The translations under genes and the position numbers were made by a program. Shown here piece by piece: positions 15,430-23,161 of a DNA stretch of 37,424 nucleotides. The stretch covers positions 1 through 37,424 of the forward strand of contig CAMCFO010000026.1 in the NCBI GenBank assembly GCA_945874155.1. Reading direction: 5' to 3'. Each line of letters begins with the position of its first letter. Positions within the stretch are counted from its first letter, which is position 1. Source of the stretch: an uncultured Bacteroidales bacterium (GTDB lineage: Bacteria > Bacteroidota > Bacteroidia > Bacteroidales > UBA932). The notes under the pieces are model-generated. The model searched no databases. It saw nothing but the letters and a program-made list of their open reading frames with translations, and was not told the DNA's origin.

Positions 15430-16389
15430 TCAAAGGCTGAATTCGGCTTTGTAACCGTCGAAATCGTAGAGTATGGTGGAGAGGTATCTTTCACCTGTGT
15501 CCGGAAGCAGAACCACAATGCGCTTTCCTGCATTTTCAGGCCTTGAAGCCACCTGCAGAGCCGCATAAGCAGCTGCACCTGAGGAGATTCCGGAGAGCAA
15601 CCCCTCTTTGGAAGCGAGAAGACGGGAAGTTGCAACTGCGTCTTCATCTTTCACACGTATGATTTCTGAAACTACTTCACGGTAGAAGTTTGCCGGGACA
15701 AAACCGGCACCTATGCCCTGGATTTTGTGCGGTCCGCTCTGTCCTCCGGAGAGTACCGGTGATGAGGCCGGCTCCACAGCGAAGATTTCAACATTAGGAT
15801 TCAGTTCCTTCAGGCGTGAACCTGTGCCGCTGAGAGTTCCGCCAGTGCCGACACCTGCCACGAATATGTCCACCTTGCCTTCTGTATCTTTCCATATTTC
15901 TTCTGCAGTACGAAGGCGATGTGCCTGAGGGTTGGCAGGATTCTCGAATTGCTGGAGTATGATTGCGCCCGGAATTTCGGCAAGCAGCTGCTGGGCTTTG
16001 GCAATGGCTCCTTTCATTCCGTCCTTTCCCGGAGTGAGTTCCACTTTTGCTCCATAGGCCTGTACAATGCGGCGGCGCTCGATGCTCATAGTTTCAGGCA
16101 TAGTAAGAATGAGCTGATAGCCTTTCACTGCGCTTGCAAGTGCAAGTCCTACACCTGTGTTGCCGCTGGTCGGTTCAATGATGACTCCGCCTGGTTTGAG
16201 TCTGCCGTCCTTCTCTGCTGCCTCAATCATCGCGATTGCGATTCTGTCCTTTACGCTTCCTCCCGGATTGAAGGATTCAACTTTTGCCACGACTTCTGCC
16301 TTGCCACCTGAGAGTTTCTCAAGATTTGAAAGCCTCACCAGCGGAGTGCTTCCGATCAGTTCAAGAACTGAATTTGCAATTTTACTCAT
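15430..16389 (-). CDS. cysK: O-acetylserine sulfhydrylase (cysteine synthase A)
   Basis: A 319-aa PLP enzyme that makes cysteine from O-acetylserine and sulfide. The PLP lysine is Lys47 in 'NPGGSVKDR'. 'TSGNTG' at 74-79 binds substrate or phosphate. The glycine loop '[12 protein letters not shown]' and the 'GIGAGFVP' segment are also present. It is the first gene of the cysK-cysE operon. The region before it is occupied by the SRP RNA on the same strand, with only 45 bp between the RNA end and the ATG, so cysK may be read from its own weak promoter or by read-through from the RNA gene. Confidence 0.95.
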   Translation of the reverse strand: MSKIANSVLELIGSTPLVRLSNLEKLSGGKAEVVAKVESFNPGGSVKDRIAIAMIEAAEKDGRLKPGGVIIEPTSGNTGVGLALASAVKGYQLILTMPETMSIERRRIVQAYGAKVELTPGKDGMKGAIAKAQQLLAEIPGAIILQQFENPANPQAHRLRTAEEIWKDTEGKVDIFVAGVGTGGTLSGTGSRLKELNPNVEIFAVEPASSPVLSGGQSGPHKIQGIGAGFVPANFYREVVSEIIRVKDEDAVATSRLLASKEGLLSGISSGAAAYAALQVASRPENAGKRIVVLLPDTGERYLSTILYDFDGYKAEFSL

Positions 16390-16406
16390 TCAAAAAGTTT
16401 CAATAT

Positions 16407-16442
16407 AAAAAAGGGTAAGCGGGTTACAAAAAAAGGGTAAGC
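16407..16442. repeat. Short direct repeat of the SRP RNA 3' end
   Basis: The 14 bases AAAAAAGGGTAAGC (plus strand) occur at 16407-16420 and again at 16429-16442. The second copy encodes the closing stem and U-tract of the SRP RNA. The first is an extra copy just downstream of the RNA. It provides a second GCTTACCC-U-run that could pair with the RNA 5' end. Confidence 0.7.
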
Positions 16443-16534
16443 TGAATACATCGCACCGCTACAACCTTCTGCTCTTGCTGCCTTCCGGCCCTGGGAGAGT
16501 TCAAAGGGAGCTGGTCGTGTATGACTTACCCGGC
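16435..16534 (-). ncRNA. ffs: Signal recognition particle RNA (small bacterial type)
   Basis: The minus strand reads as a ~100-nt hairpin RNA. The 5' end GGGTAAG (from 16531) pairs with the 3' CTTACCC (ending at 16435), which is followed by a run of seven U that suits factor-independent termination. The apical part contains the invariant SRP signature CAGGGCCGGAAGGCAGCAAG, which forms the GGAA tetraloop and symmetric loop bound by Ffh. The RNA works with Ffh and FtsY in co-translational membrane targeting. A consensus promoter sits directly upstream. I am confident of the family; the exact 5' base is uncertain by a few nucleotides. Confidence 0.93.
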
Positions 16535-16535
16535 A

Positions 16536-16566
16536 CAAAGGTAGGTATTTTTTCGGATATAACAAA
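16536..16566 (-). promoter_or_regulatory. Consensus Bacteroidetes promoter of the SRP RNA
   Basis: On the minus strand, TTTG (16566-16563), a spacer of exactly 19 bases and TACCTTTG (16543-16536) match the TTTG-N19-TAnnTTTG consensus perfectly. The predicted start is a few bases beyond, at the 5' end of the RNA stem. A strong housekeeping promoter is expected for this RNA. Confidence 0.85.
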
Positions 16567-16670
16567 CTTGCGTGACAAATTTCCCCGAAGGGACTTGGGA
16601 CCTCCTGCCGGAGCGGGCCACCTGCGAGATCAACTCTCCTTCAGAACCGAAGCCACACCGACAGTTTCTG

Positions 16671-17594
16671 TCAATATACCACCCAAAGAGTAACAACGGA
16701 TATGAGCACCCAGAGTATCACCCCCAGGAGTACAGGTTTGATGCCCGTCTTGCGTATGGAATCTATGGACATACCGGAGCCGATGAGGAAAAGTGTGACG
16801 GACAAGGACTTGTGGGAAAATATGGAGATGCCCTTGGAAATCATATCCGGAATGGAAACATAGGTATTGAACACCATTGCGAGTATGAACAGGAAAATGA
16901 ACCACGGAATGGACATCTTGGTCTTGTTCTCCCCTTTCTTGCTCCTGAAAAAGAGCATCGACACGAGCGAAAGAGGTATTATCCAAAGAGCTCGGGTGAG
17001 TTTGATGGTGGTCGCAACCTTCAGTGCTTCATCGCCGTAGATGGAGGCTGCACCCACGACTGAACTGGTGTCGTGGATGGCTATGGCCGCCCAGGTTCCG
17101 AACTGGTTCTGGTCCAGTCCGAGCGCGTGTCCTATAGGTGGAAATATGAAGAGGGCAATGGCATTGAGAGTGAAAATCACCGCCAGCGACATCGAGGTCT
17201 CGTCATCGTCGGCTTTGACTACCGGCGCCACGGCTGCAATGGCACTGCCTCCGCAAATGGCCGTACCCGTGCTTATGAGATAGGAGAGCTTAGGCAGCAG
17301 ACCGAGGACCCGTCCGATGAGGCAACCGACTGCCATCACGCCGATTACTGACACAATGGTGAACAATATACCCTCCTTTCCGGCAGCCAGGGACTCCTGA
17401 AGGTTCATTCCGAAACCGAGCCCCACCACAGCCACCTGGAGCAGGTATTTAGACACCTTCTTGGAAAATTTGGGAAAAGGATTGCCCACGGTGAGGGCGA
17501 GGACTATGCCTGCGAACAGAGCAATGGCCGGAGACACAAAGACTGATGCAATAATCAGGACCACAAAAAGCCCCTTTACAATATATTCTTTCAT
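16671..17594 (-). CDS. YeiH-family putative sulfate exporter/permease
   Basis: A protein of 307 aa from the ATG at 17594; the frame can be extended two codons to a GTG. It is an inner-membrane protein with about ten hydrophobic helices. Family hallmarks include 'YLLQVAVVGLGFGMNL', 'STGTAICGGSAIAAVAPVVKA' and 'AIAIHDTSSVVGAA'. The family (PF03601/YeiH) is called a putative sulfate exporter, but its substrate is not firmly proven. Its place behind the cysK/cysE/SRP region fits a sulfur link. It has its own promoter, and its 3' end lies about 100 bp from the SRP promoter. Confidence 0.88.
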   Translation of the reverse strand: MKEYIVKGLFVVLIIASVFVSPAIALFAGIVLALTVGNPFPKFSKKVSKYLLQVAVVGLGFGMNLQESLAAGKEGILFTIVSVIGVMAVGCLIGRVLGLLPKLSYLISTGTAICGGSAIAAVAPVVKADDDETSMSLAVIFTLNAIALFIFPPIGHALGLDQNQFGTWAAIAIHDTSSVVGAASIYGDEALKVATTIKLTRALWIIPLSLVSMLFFRSKKGENKTKMSIPWFIFLFILAMVFNTYVSIPDMISKGISIFSHKSLSVTLFLIGSGMSIDSIRKTGIKPVLLGVILWVLISVVTLWVVY

Positions 17595-17613
17595 AAACAC
17601 TATTTTTCAGTCG

Positions 17614-17645
17614 CAAAGGTAGTTTCTATCGGCAATTCCTGCAAA
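17614..17645 (-). promoter_or_regulatory. Promoter of the YeiH-family gene
   Basis: On the minus strand, TTTG (17645-17642), a 20-base spacer and TACCTTTG (17621-17614) closely match the Bacteroidetes consensus. The ATG at 17594 is 19 bp downstream of the box. Confidence 0.75.
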
Positions 17646-17662
17646 TTTTCTGGAAAATGTTA

Positions 17663-17670
17663 TATATTTG
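17663..17670 (+). promoter_or_regulatory. -7 box (TATATTTG) of the toxin-antitoxin pair
   Basis: A perfect TAnnTTTG, 17 bp before the antitoxin ATG. No good -33 TTTG at the expected distance. It is back-to-back with the YeiH promoter, and 'GGAAAAT' occurs twice around it (17652-17658 and 17672-17678), a possible operator site for the antitoxin. Confidence 0.5.
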
Positions 17671-17687
17671 CGGAAAATATGTAACAT

Positions 17688-17960
17688 ATGAGCATACGGA
17701 CAAAAGAACAGACAGCATTCCGCTTTGATGTTGAATTGATTGGAATGATGAAGAGACGCTCAAAAGCACTGGGGAAAAGTATGAATGCGTACGTTACAGA
17801 CTTGATTATGAGAGATATCAAAGATTCATACTATCTGCCGAAAATCAAATTGCCGGACACCTGCTCTGAAACTGTAGAGCAGTTTGCCGGGATAATGGCA
17901 TCCCCTTCAACTGAGGACTTGAGCAATGACGAAAGACTTGCGAGGATATGGAACCGGTAA
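17688..17960 (+). CDS. RHH-type antitoxin
   Basis: A 90-aa protein. The N-terminal 45 residues fit a ribbon-helix-helix fold ('QTAFRFDVELIGMMKRRSKALGKSMNAYVTDLI': a strand, then two helices). The C-terminal half is acidic and flexible ('SPSTEDLSNDERLARIWN'), as expected for the part that blocks a PIN toxin. It overlaps the PIN gene by 13 bp. Such antitoxins usually repress their own promoter. The antitoxin role is inferred from fold and pairing. Confidence 0.82.
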   Translation: MSIRTKEQTAFRFDVELIGMMKRRSKALGKSMNAYVTDLIMRDIKDSYYLPKIKLPDTCSETVEQFAGIMASPSTEDLSNDERLARIWNR

Positions 17961-18355
17961 AAATATTCATAGACACCAACATAGTCCTGGATTATTTCAC
18001 AGGCAGGATGGGTGACGGACAAGCAAAAACCATTGTTCAGATAGGCCAGGACCCCAAGTTTGCATTGTGCATATCAATACTTACAGCCATTAATGTACTC
18101 TATCTTGCCAGAAAATTCGCTCCGTCTCTGCAACCTGCCGATCTTGCAAAGTTATTCCACATACTCCCTCAGGATTATCAGCAATACTGTGATGCACAGA
18201 CTTTGAACCTCTCTGATTTTGAAGATGCCCTTCAGGTTTCCTGCGCCCTGCATTCAGGATGTCTGATGGCAATCACCCGGGACCATCATTTCCAGACTGC
18301 TCCCATCGTTGCCTTTACCCCGGACGAATTCATAAACGCTGTGGTTCAAGGATAG
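17948..18355 (+). CDS. PIN-domain toxin (VapC-like, PIN_3 type)
   Basis: A 135-aa PIN ribonuclease. Conserved acidic residues are Asp9 ('FIDTNIVLDYF'), Asp90/Asp93 ('SDFEDALQ') and Asp112 ('TRDHHF'). The glutamate usual in the second position of VapC is replaced by 'TAINVLYLAR' (Asn49 region), as is common in the PIN_3 subfamily as I recall it. PIN toxins cut RNA and halt growth until neutralised. The overlap with the RHH gene supports a toxin-antitoxin unit. Its last bases overlap the relic of an esterase gene on the other strand. Confidence 0.85.
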   Translation: MEPVKIFIDTNIVLDYFTGRMGDGQAKTIVQIGQDPKFALCISILTAINVLYLARKFAPSLQPADLAKLFHILPQDYQQYCDAQTLNLSDFEDALQVSCALHSGCLMAITRDHHFQTAPIVAFTPDEFINAVVQG

Positions 18356-18424
18356 AAAAGCCAGGAACAGAAAGGACTGGCAGGAATGCCTGAGCAATTG
18401 AAAGGCTTAACCGGGAATTTGATA
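18346..18424 (-). pseudogene. Relic of a sialate O-acetylesterase 3' end
   Basis: On the minus strand, after the stop of the BNR gene, the frame reads 'FNCSGIPASPFCS' before a stop at 18346. The esterase gene at 21698 ends with 'FNCFGIPASPFCS'. Bases 18364-18405 and the matching end at 21709-21750 are largely identical, and most differences are at third codon positions. Such Gly-x-Pro-Ala-Ser-Pro-Phe tails are typical of this esterase family. The rest of the gene is gone, so this is a scar of a former or duplicated gene. Confidence 0.65.
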
Positions 18425-19804
18425 TCATTTACGAACAGTAATAGTGCGGCATAGTATGGACTTTCTTTTGATGCCTTTGGAGTCGGGGACATAGAAGTCG
18501 CTATATACAAGCAGAGCCGTATCGGCATCAAGCGGGATTATTTCAGGGTTTCCGCCTGCACCGTCATATTCGTGGAAAGTCGGATTTTCAATCGGGATAT
18601 TTGCCAGGGAAGAACGGTCGGAAGCTGTCATCACTTCCAAAGGTTCACTCCAATGCTTGCCTCCCCTGTCCAATGAGACCTGCACAAATATACCCGGACG
18701 GCCATATACCACTATGGATGTACCGCACTCGAGAGTTGCCACCCTCGGAAGCGTGCCACAAGAAGAAAATACTACAGGCTTGCTCCAGGACTTGCCCTCA
18801 TCCTCCGAACGGCTCCAATACATCGGACTCCATTCCTGACCGGTAGTGCCGTACCAGTTGGAACGGAAGAACCAGACCATTGAACCGTCCGGAAAGAAGG
18901 CTATATCACTGTCAGAGAAGCCACCGGAGGCATACGGGTACTCCCTTGTCCCATCTGCCGGGTATTCCATTTCCGCAACCATTCTGAATGAACGGGCTCC
19001 ATCATCCGATACGAAAAGCAATGCTGAGTAATAAGGTGAATACACTCCTGTCTTCCTTGAGATATGCCCTTCTCCTGAAAACGCTGTAACCCAGAGGCGA
19101 CCGTCAGGACCGACTCTGGGATAACCCCTTGGAAAAACAGATTTCAGAACCGGGTGATTGAATCCTCCATTGCAGTGGACCACGCGGGAAAGTCCGGGCC
19201 AGTCCACAGAGGCAGTGTCCTTGATAACCTCCCCGCAAGAAAAACGGGACACAGCCCATTTCACATCTCTTAGGGAAGGGGCAAGCCTTTCAGCCTTATA
19301 AGTGTATGCTATGGAACCGAAGAGGTCTCCCCTAGCCCCGTCGGGTATGGGGAAACAGCCTTCCTCGGCAGGACAGGAGAAATCATAGTCAGGAGTCAGT
19401 CTGTCAAAAGACTCAAATTTCCATTCTGTCAACACTTTCGAGTTTTCCATAGGCAATCTCACAACATCCCCGTCAGGCAAGACTGTACCACAGGAGTCGG
19501 CCACAGCAGCTGAGACCTCTTGCCAATGCTTTCCGCCATCCCGGCTTTCAAACCAGCGGTAAGGGTCGGCATAGGATGTAAAAGAATCATCCGAAACATG
19601 TACAGAAACCACTATGCGGTCACCCATCTGATATGGCACCGGGAATTGGTACGGTCCCCACAGCTTTTCTTCCGGCCTTATTCCCTGTACAATAATTACC
19701 GGTTCCCCAAGGACAAGTTCGACTTGCCCGGCGCAGGAAGGCAGCATAACAACACAGGCAAAGACAGATACTAAAGCCTTACATCGATTCATAACAAGTT
19801 TCAT
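18425..19804 (-). CDS. BNR/Asp-box beta-propeller lipoprotein (sialidase-like)
   Basis: A protein of 459 aa from the ATG at 19804 (an ATG at 19792 is also possible). The leader ends in the lipobox 'MLPSC' with Cys24, so it is a surface or periplasmic lipoprotein. Asp-box motifs occur at about 87-94 ('SRDGGKHW'), 266-273 ('SDDGARSF') and 333-340 ('SEDEGKSW'), plus a stretched one near 377-385 ('SLDRGGKHW'). They show a six-bladed sialidase-type propeller. The FRIP arginine motif of true sialidases is not seen, so the activity may differ; in glycan loci such proteins also bind or cut other sugars. It is the last gene of the PUL. Confidence 0.78.
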   Translation of the reverse strand: MKLVMNRCKALVSVFACVVMLPSCAGQVELVLGEPVIIVQGIRPEEKLWGPYQFPVPYQMGDRIVVSVHVSDDSFTSYADPYRWFESRDGGKHWQEVSAAVADSCGTVLPDGDVVRLPMENSKVLTEWKFESFDRLTPDYDFSCPAEEGCFPIPDGARGDLFGSIAYTYKAERLAPSLRDVKWAVSRFSCGEVIKDTASVDWPGLSRVVHCNGGFNHPVLKSVFPRGYPRVGPDGRLWVTAFSGEGHISRKTGVYSPYYSALLFVSDDGARSFRMVAEMEYPADGTREYPYASGGFSDSDIAFFPDGSMVWFFRSNWYGTTGQEWSPMYWSRSEDEGKSWSKPVVFSSCGTLPRVATLECGTSIVVYGRPGIFVQVSLDRGGKHWSEPLEVMTASDRSSLANIPIENPTFHEYDGAGGNPEIIPLDADTALLVYSDFYVPDSKGIKRKSILCRTITVRK

Positions 19805-19838
19805 CGGCAGCGAATAATTACTCGGCAGTTTCCAATGA

Positions 19839-21635
19839 TTACTTAATCGCTGACCAGCCTCCGCAAGGGACCTCAACGGTGATTATTTTTCCGTTTGGCT
19901 GCTCTATTCTCACTTTCGTGGAACCGGATGCATTCAGCACATAAAATTTTTTGCTTCGGTCTCCCCTTTCAACAATCACATTGTCCTGAAAAACTGCCAC
20001 AATTCTTTCGGTCACGCTTTCTGCCTCAATTACAGGATAGTTAAGTTCAGGATGCCGCGGCCGGAATTCAGACCTGAGCAGAGTTTCCCTATGTTCCCGG
20101 GCAAATGCCATCCACTGCCGTACTACATCAGCCTGAGGCTGAGGAAGATTCTCCAGCATAACAGAATATTGGATTACACCGAAAATGGACGAAATGATAG
20201 TCCGCCCCACATTTTCAGGAGTTTCTGCAAGATTCCACTCCAGCATATCCGAATGCACTGCAGTACTGCCCGAAGTAAGGCGCAGATTGGCAATCCTCTT
20301 ACGGTTGTCGGCCGCATTTCCCGGACAGTCAGCTACCCTGAACATATTTCCGAACTGTCTCACAGCAGGTCCTATATAAGCCTGACGGAATTCCAGAAGA
20401 ATGTCCGGCTTGATTGCCCTCAGACTTGTGTAAACATCCTTCATCAGCACATTAACCGCCTCACTTACATTCAGGATGTCCCTCCCGGCATAATTTTCCG
20501 CCACTGCGGGGTCTGGACCATTGAATCTGAATTCGTCTATGAAATCAAGTTTGAATCCATCCAGGTTCCATTCTTTCAGGGCTTTCACATAAGTCCCGAT
20601 AAGATATTCCCGCACCTCGGGAAAACGCGGATCCAGAATGGCAGCATTGCCGTTTTCCCTGAGGAATTTGCCTCTGAAAAGGCTGTAGGCATCACTGTTC
20701 CTCCCCACATACGGAACGCTGTACCAAACCATATATTTCATCCCCAATTCCTGCACCCGGGCCACGTGGGCAGCCATATCAGGGAATTTTGACAGAGCCG
20801 GCCTCCAGTCACCACACCAGGAATATCCTTTCCAAGTGTTGTCTGTCTGCCATCCGTCATCCAGGATGACCGTCTTCATTCCCAAATCCGCTGCCAGACG
20901 GCATTCCGCAAGGACGCTCTCATCTGAGACCTGCTGATGGAACTGGTACCAAGTGGAATATAATGGTTCAAAGGCCGCATCCGGTACATAAGACGGCTCA
21001 AAATCCCCAGCATTGGTCACCCACTCGGAAGCTTCAGTGATGCTCTCCGACCAGAAAACCTGGCGGGCATCCAGAAGAATTTGAGTGGTATAATGCGTCA
21101 AAGGGGCTTCCGGTTCATTGAAATACTGCAATTCAGAACAGATTTCACAACCTTCCTCAAGCACTCCCAACTTGGCATCCACCCGGCGCAGAGCCTCGCT
21201 GCAAGCAATTGTCAAGCAATTGTTTTCATTGTCATCAAAGTAGCTGTACAGGGGCATACAATAGGCAAAGGAACTCCTATAGTTGGGACTGGACCAGAAC
21301 GGGTCCAGATGCGTCGAACAGTCGGTCTTCGAGGTCCACACATTGAAGACACCTTTCTGCGGAATTGAGAAAAAGACCTTGAAATCAGCAGGTTGAGCGG
21401 GAGTGGGAGAGTCCATAACAATGGTCAGCACTTCCTTGTCCCCTTCAGCCTCAATGGAGGCACTGAATTTCCAATCGCCTGGATTGGCTGAAATTATCCT
21501 GATTTCCCCTACTTTGGTACTGTTCAGACCCTGAACCACAGTTGTTCCTCCTGATGCTGCATTGAATGGATTGTTGTCTGCTGCCAGCGGCAAACTCAGC
21601 AGCAAGCCCAACACTAGAAGATATATCCTATACAT
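19839..21635 (-). CDS. GH36-like alpha-galactosidase, secreted
   Basis: A 598-aa protein with a signal peptide ('YLLVLGLLLSLPLAA'). The central TIM barrel shows 'TVILDDGWQ' near 255-263 and 'GFKLDFIDEF' near 360-369, where Asp364 is the likely nucleophile. 'FRVADCPGN' (Asp436) is the likely acid/base, and 'HSDMLEW' lies near 461-467. These match clan GH-D family 36 retaining alpha-galactosidases, though alpha-N-acetylgalactosaminidase specificity cannot be excluded. The leader has no lipobox, so it is probably periplasmic. In the 62-bp gap before it lies a small GCCTG-CAAA-CAGGC hairpin (21656-21669). It would remove alpha-galactosyl side groups from the imported glycan. Confidence 0.83.
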   Translation of the reverse strand: MYRIYLLVLGLLLSLPLAADNNPFNAASGGTTVVQGLNSTKVGEIRIISANPGDWKFSASIEAEGDKEVLTIVMDSPTPAQPADFKVFFSIPQKGVFNVWTSKTDCSTHLDPFWSSPNYRSSFAYCMPLYSYFDDNENNCLTIACSEALRRVDAKLGVLEEGCEICSELQYFNEPEAPLTHYTTQILLDARQVFWSESITEASEWVTNAGDFEPSYVPDAAFEPLYSTWYQFHQQVSDESVLAECRLAADLGMKTVILDDGWQTDNTWKGYSWCGDWRPALSKFPDMAAHVARVQELGMKYMVWYSVPYVGRNSDAYSLFRGKFLRENGNAAILDPRFPEVREYLIGTYVKALKEWNLDGFKLDFIDEFRFNGPDPAVAENYAGRDILNVSEAVNVLMKDVYTSLRAIKPDILLEFRQAYIGPAVRQFGNMFRVADCPGNAADNRKRIANLRLTSGSTAVHSDMLEWNLAETPENVGRTIISSIFGVIQYSVMLENLPQPQADVVRQWMAFAREHRETLLRSEFRPRHPELNYPVIEAESVTERIVAVFQDNVIVERGDRSKKFYVLNASGSTKVRIEQPNGKIITVEVPCGGWSAIK

Positions 21636-21697
21636 ACTTATATTACCTTTAATATGCCTGCAAACAGGCGATCATTATTCATAAATCACCCGGCCCG

Positions 21698-23161
21698 TCA
21701 CTCATAATCAGAACAGAACGGACTTGCCGGGATGCCGAAGCAATTGAAAAGTGTCGGTTCGAACCAGTTCTTCATACAATATCTCACAGCAACTGGAGCT
21801 GAGACTTCTGGAGACTGCACCCTGACCAGATTTGTGCGTTTTTCATCTATTCTGCCCACTGCAGGACGGAAAACCCCATCCTCCCCAGCAAGCTCAAACC
21901 CTTGCAAATCTGTCGAAATGGGCATAAGCCCCAGGGACCCAGTGCGGAATGTCACCTCCGCCACCCCATTGACAAATGCAAAAGACTCAGCTACAGGAGT
22001 CTGCACATCGACAGCACTCGAATATCCATAGGTATTCACAAGAGCCAGATTAGCCATACGTTCAGCAGGAGTCTTCTTGTCTGAAGCGTGGATACAGTCC
22101 TTTTCTCCAGCGTCGGCTGTGGAAACCATTCCACTGTGAGGAATATCCTTCAGCGTCAGGGCCTGAGTCCACATAAAATATCCGGACAAGCTGTCATCGG
22201 GGTTTCCATAGGAATAAGGTGCAATCTGGGTAAAATAGAATGGAAGGGCATCATCTCCCCATTCCTGCCTCAACATAGACACAAAGGCTGGCTGCATCCT
22301 GCGGTAGAGCCTGTAATCAGACCTGTCATTGCACCCCTGGTACCAGATGAATCCCTTTATGGTGAATGGAGCAAGAGGGTGCAACATTGCATTGTAGAGA
22401 CAGGCTGGCACAAATCCCTGCTGCCCTTCAGGCCATCTTCCAAGTTCGTAGGCCTTCAAATCCACCTCTCCGGCAAATTCCCTCTCCAGCAATTCCCTGC
22501 TCATCCACGCCTGAATGCTGCTGCCGCCCCAGGACACGTTTATGACTCCGACCGGCACGCCGAGGACCTCATTCAGCCTGCGGGCAAAGAAATAGGCATA
22601 GGCACTCGACTCCGCCACTCCCTCCGGTGTGTTTTCCGTCCAGGTCGCCGTGCATTTATCCCTGACTGACAATGCGGTTTCCCGTTTCACATAACAGTGA
22701 CGCACAGGCAGTTGCGCATCAGCTCCCAATATATAATCCGCAGAGCCGGCTATGGGCTGTCCCGGCCACCCTTTAACTGGCATTTCCATATTGGACTGAC
22801 CGCTGCAGAGCCAGACCTCCCCTATGAGGACATTGCTGATGCAAGTCTTCTCCCCGTCTTCGAGAAGAATCTCATAAGGGCCGCCGGCTGACGGAGTGGC
22901 AATTTTTGTGAACCACTTTCCATCAGCATCAGCCTGTACCCTGACGCTTTTCCTGCTCCACGAAGGAGTAATCTTCACCTTTGCTCCAGCCTTCGCCTCT
23001 CCCCAGAAAGCCACCTGAGCATTCTGCTGCAAGACCATATTGTCGGCGAATATGGGGTTTGGGATTACTTTGGCATCTGCTTCTATGAAGAATAACAGTG
23101 CCAATGCAATCATGAGTGCGGTTGCCACCGCTTGCTTAATTGTTTCCATATAATTAATCAT
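21698..23161 (-). CDS. Sialate O-acetylesterase (SASA/SGNH-type)
   Basis: A protein of 487 aa from the ATG at 23161, which overlaps the TGA of the fusion gene upstream (ATGA, 4 bp). An ATG at 23149 is an alternative, and a TTG frame further up is unlikely. The signal peptide is 'TALMIALALLFFIEADA'. 'CSGQSNMEMPV' near 119-129 holds the nucleophile Ser123 (block I). 'ISVGGSSIQAW'-like and 'KGFIWYQGCND' segments correspond to the following SGNH blocks. The enzyme removes O-acetyl groups from sugars; despite the name, many homologues act on acetylated plant glycans. It ends with the family tail 'FGIPASPF'. Confidence 0.87.
   Translation of the reverse strand: MINYMETIKQAVATALMIALALLFFIEADAKVIPNPIFADNMVLQQNAQVAFWGEAKAGAKVKITPSWSRKSVRVQADADGKWFTKIATPSAGGPYEILLEDGEKTCISNVLIGEVWLCSGQSNMEMPVKGWPGQPIAGSADYILGADAQLPVRHCYVKRETALSVRDKCTATWTENTPEGVAESSAYAYFFARRLNEVLGVPVGVINVSWGGSSIQAWMSRELLEREFAGEVDLKAYELGRWPEGQQGFVPACLYNAMLHPLAPFTIKGFIWYQGCNDRSDYRLYRRMQPAFVSMLRQEWGDDALPFYFTQIAPYSYGNPDDSLSGYFMWTQALTLKDIPHSGMVSTADAGEKDCIHASDKKTPAERMANLALVNTYGYSSAVDVQTPVAESFAFVNGVAEVTFRTGSLGLMPISTDLQGFELAGEDGVFRPAVGRIDEKRTNLVRVQSPEVSAPVAVRYCMKNWFEPTLFNCFGIPASPFCSDYE

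Noticed and set aside
16571..16670. Possible tRNA-like segment between the SRP promoter and the transporter gene
   Set aside because: Parts look like an anticodon arm in reverse, but no T-arm GTTCRA, no acceptor stem pairing and no complete cloverleaf could be built.
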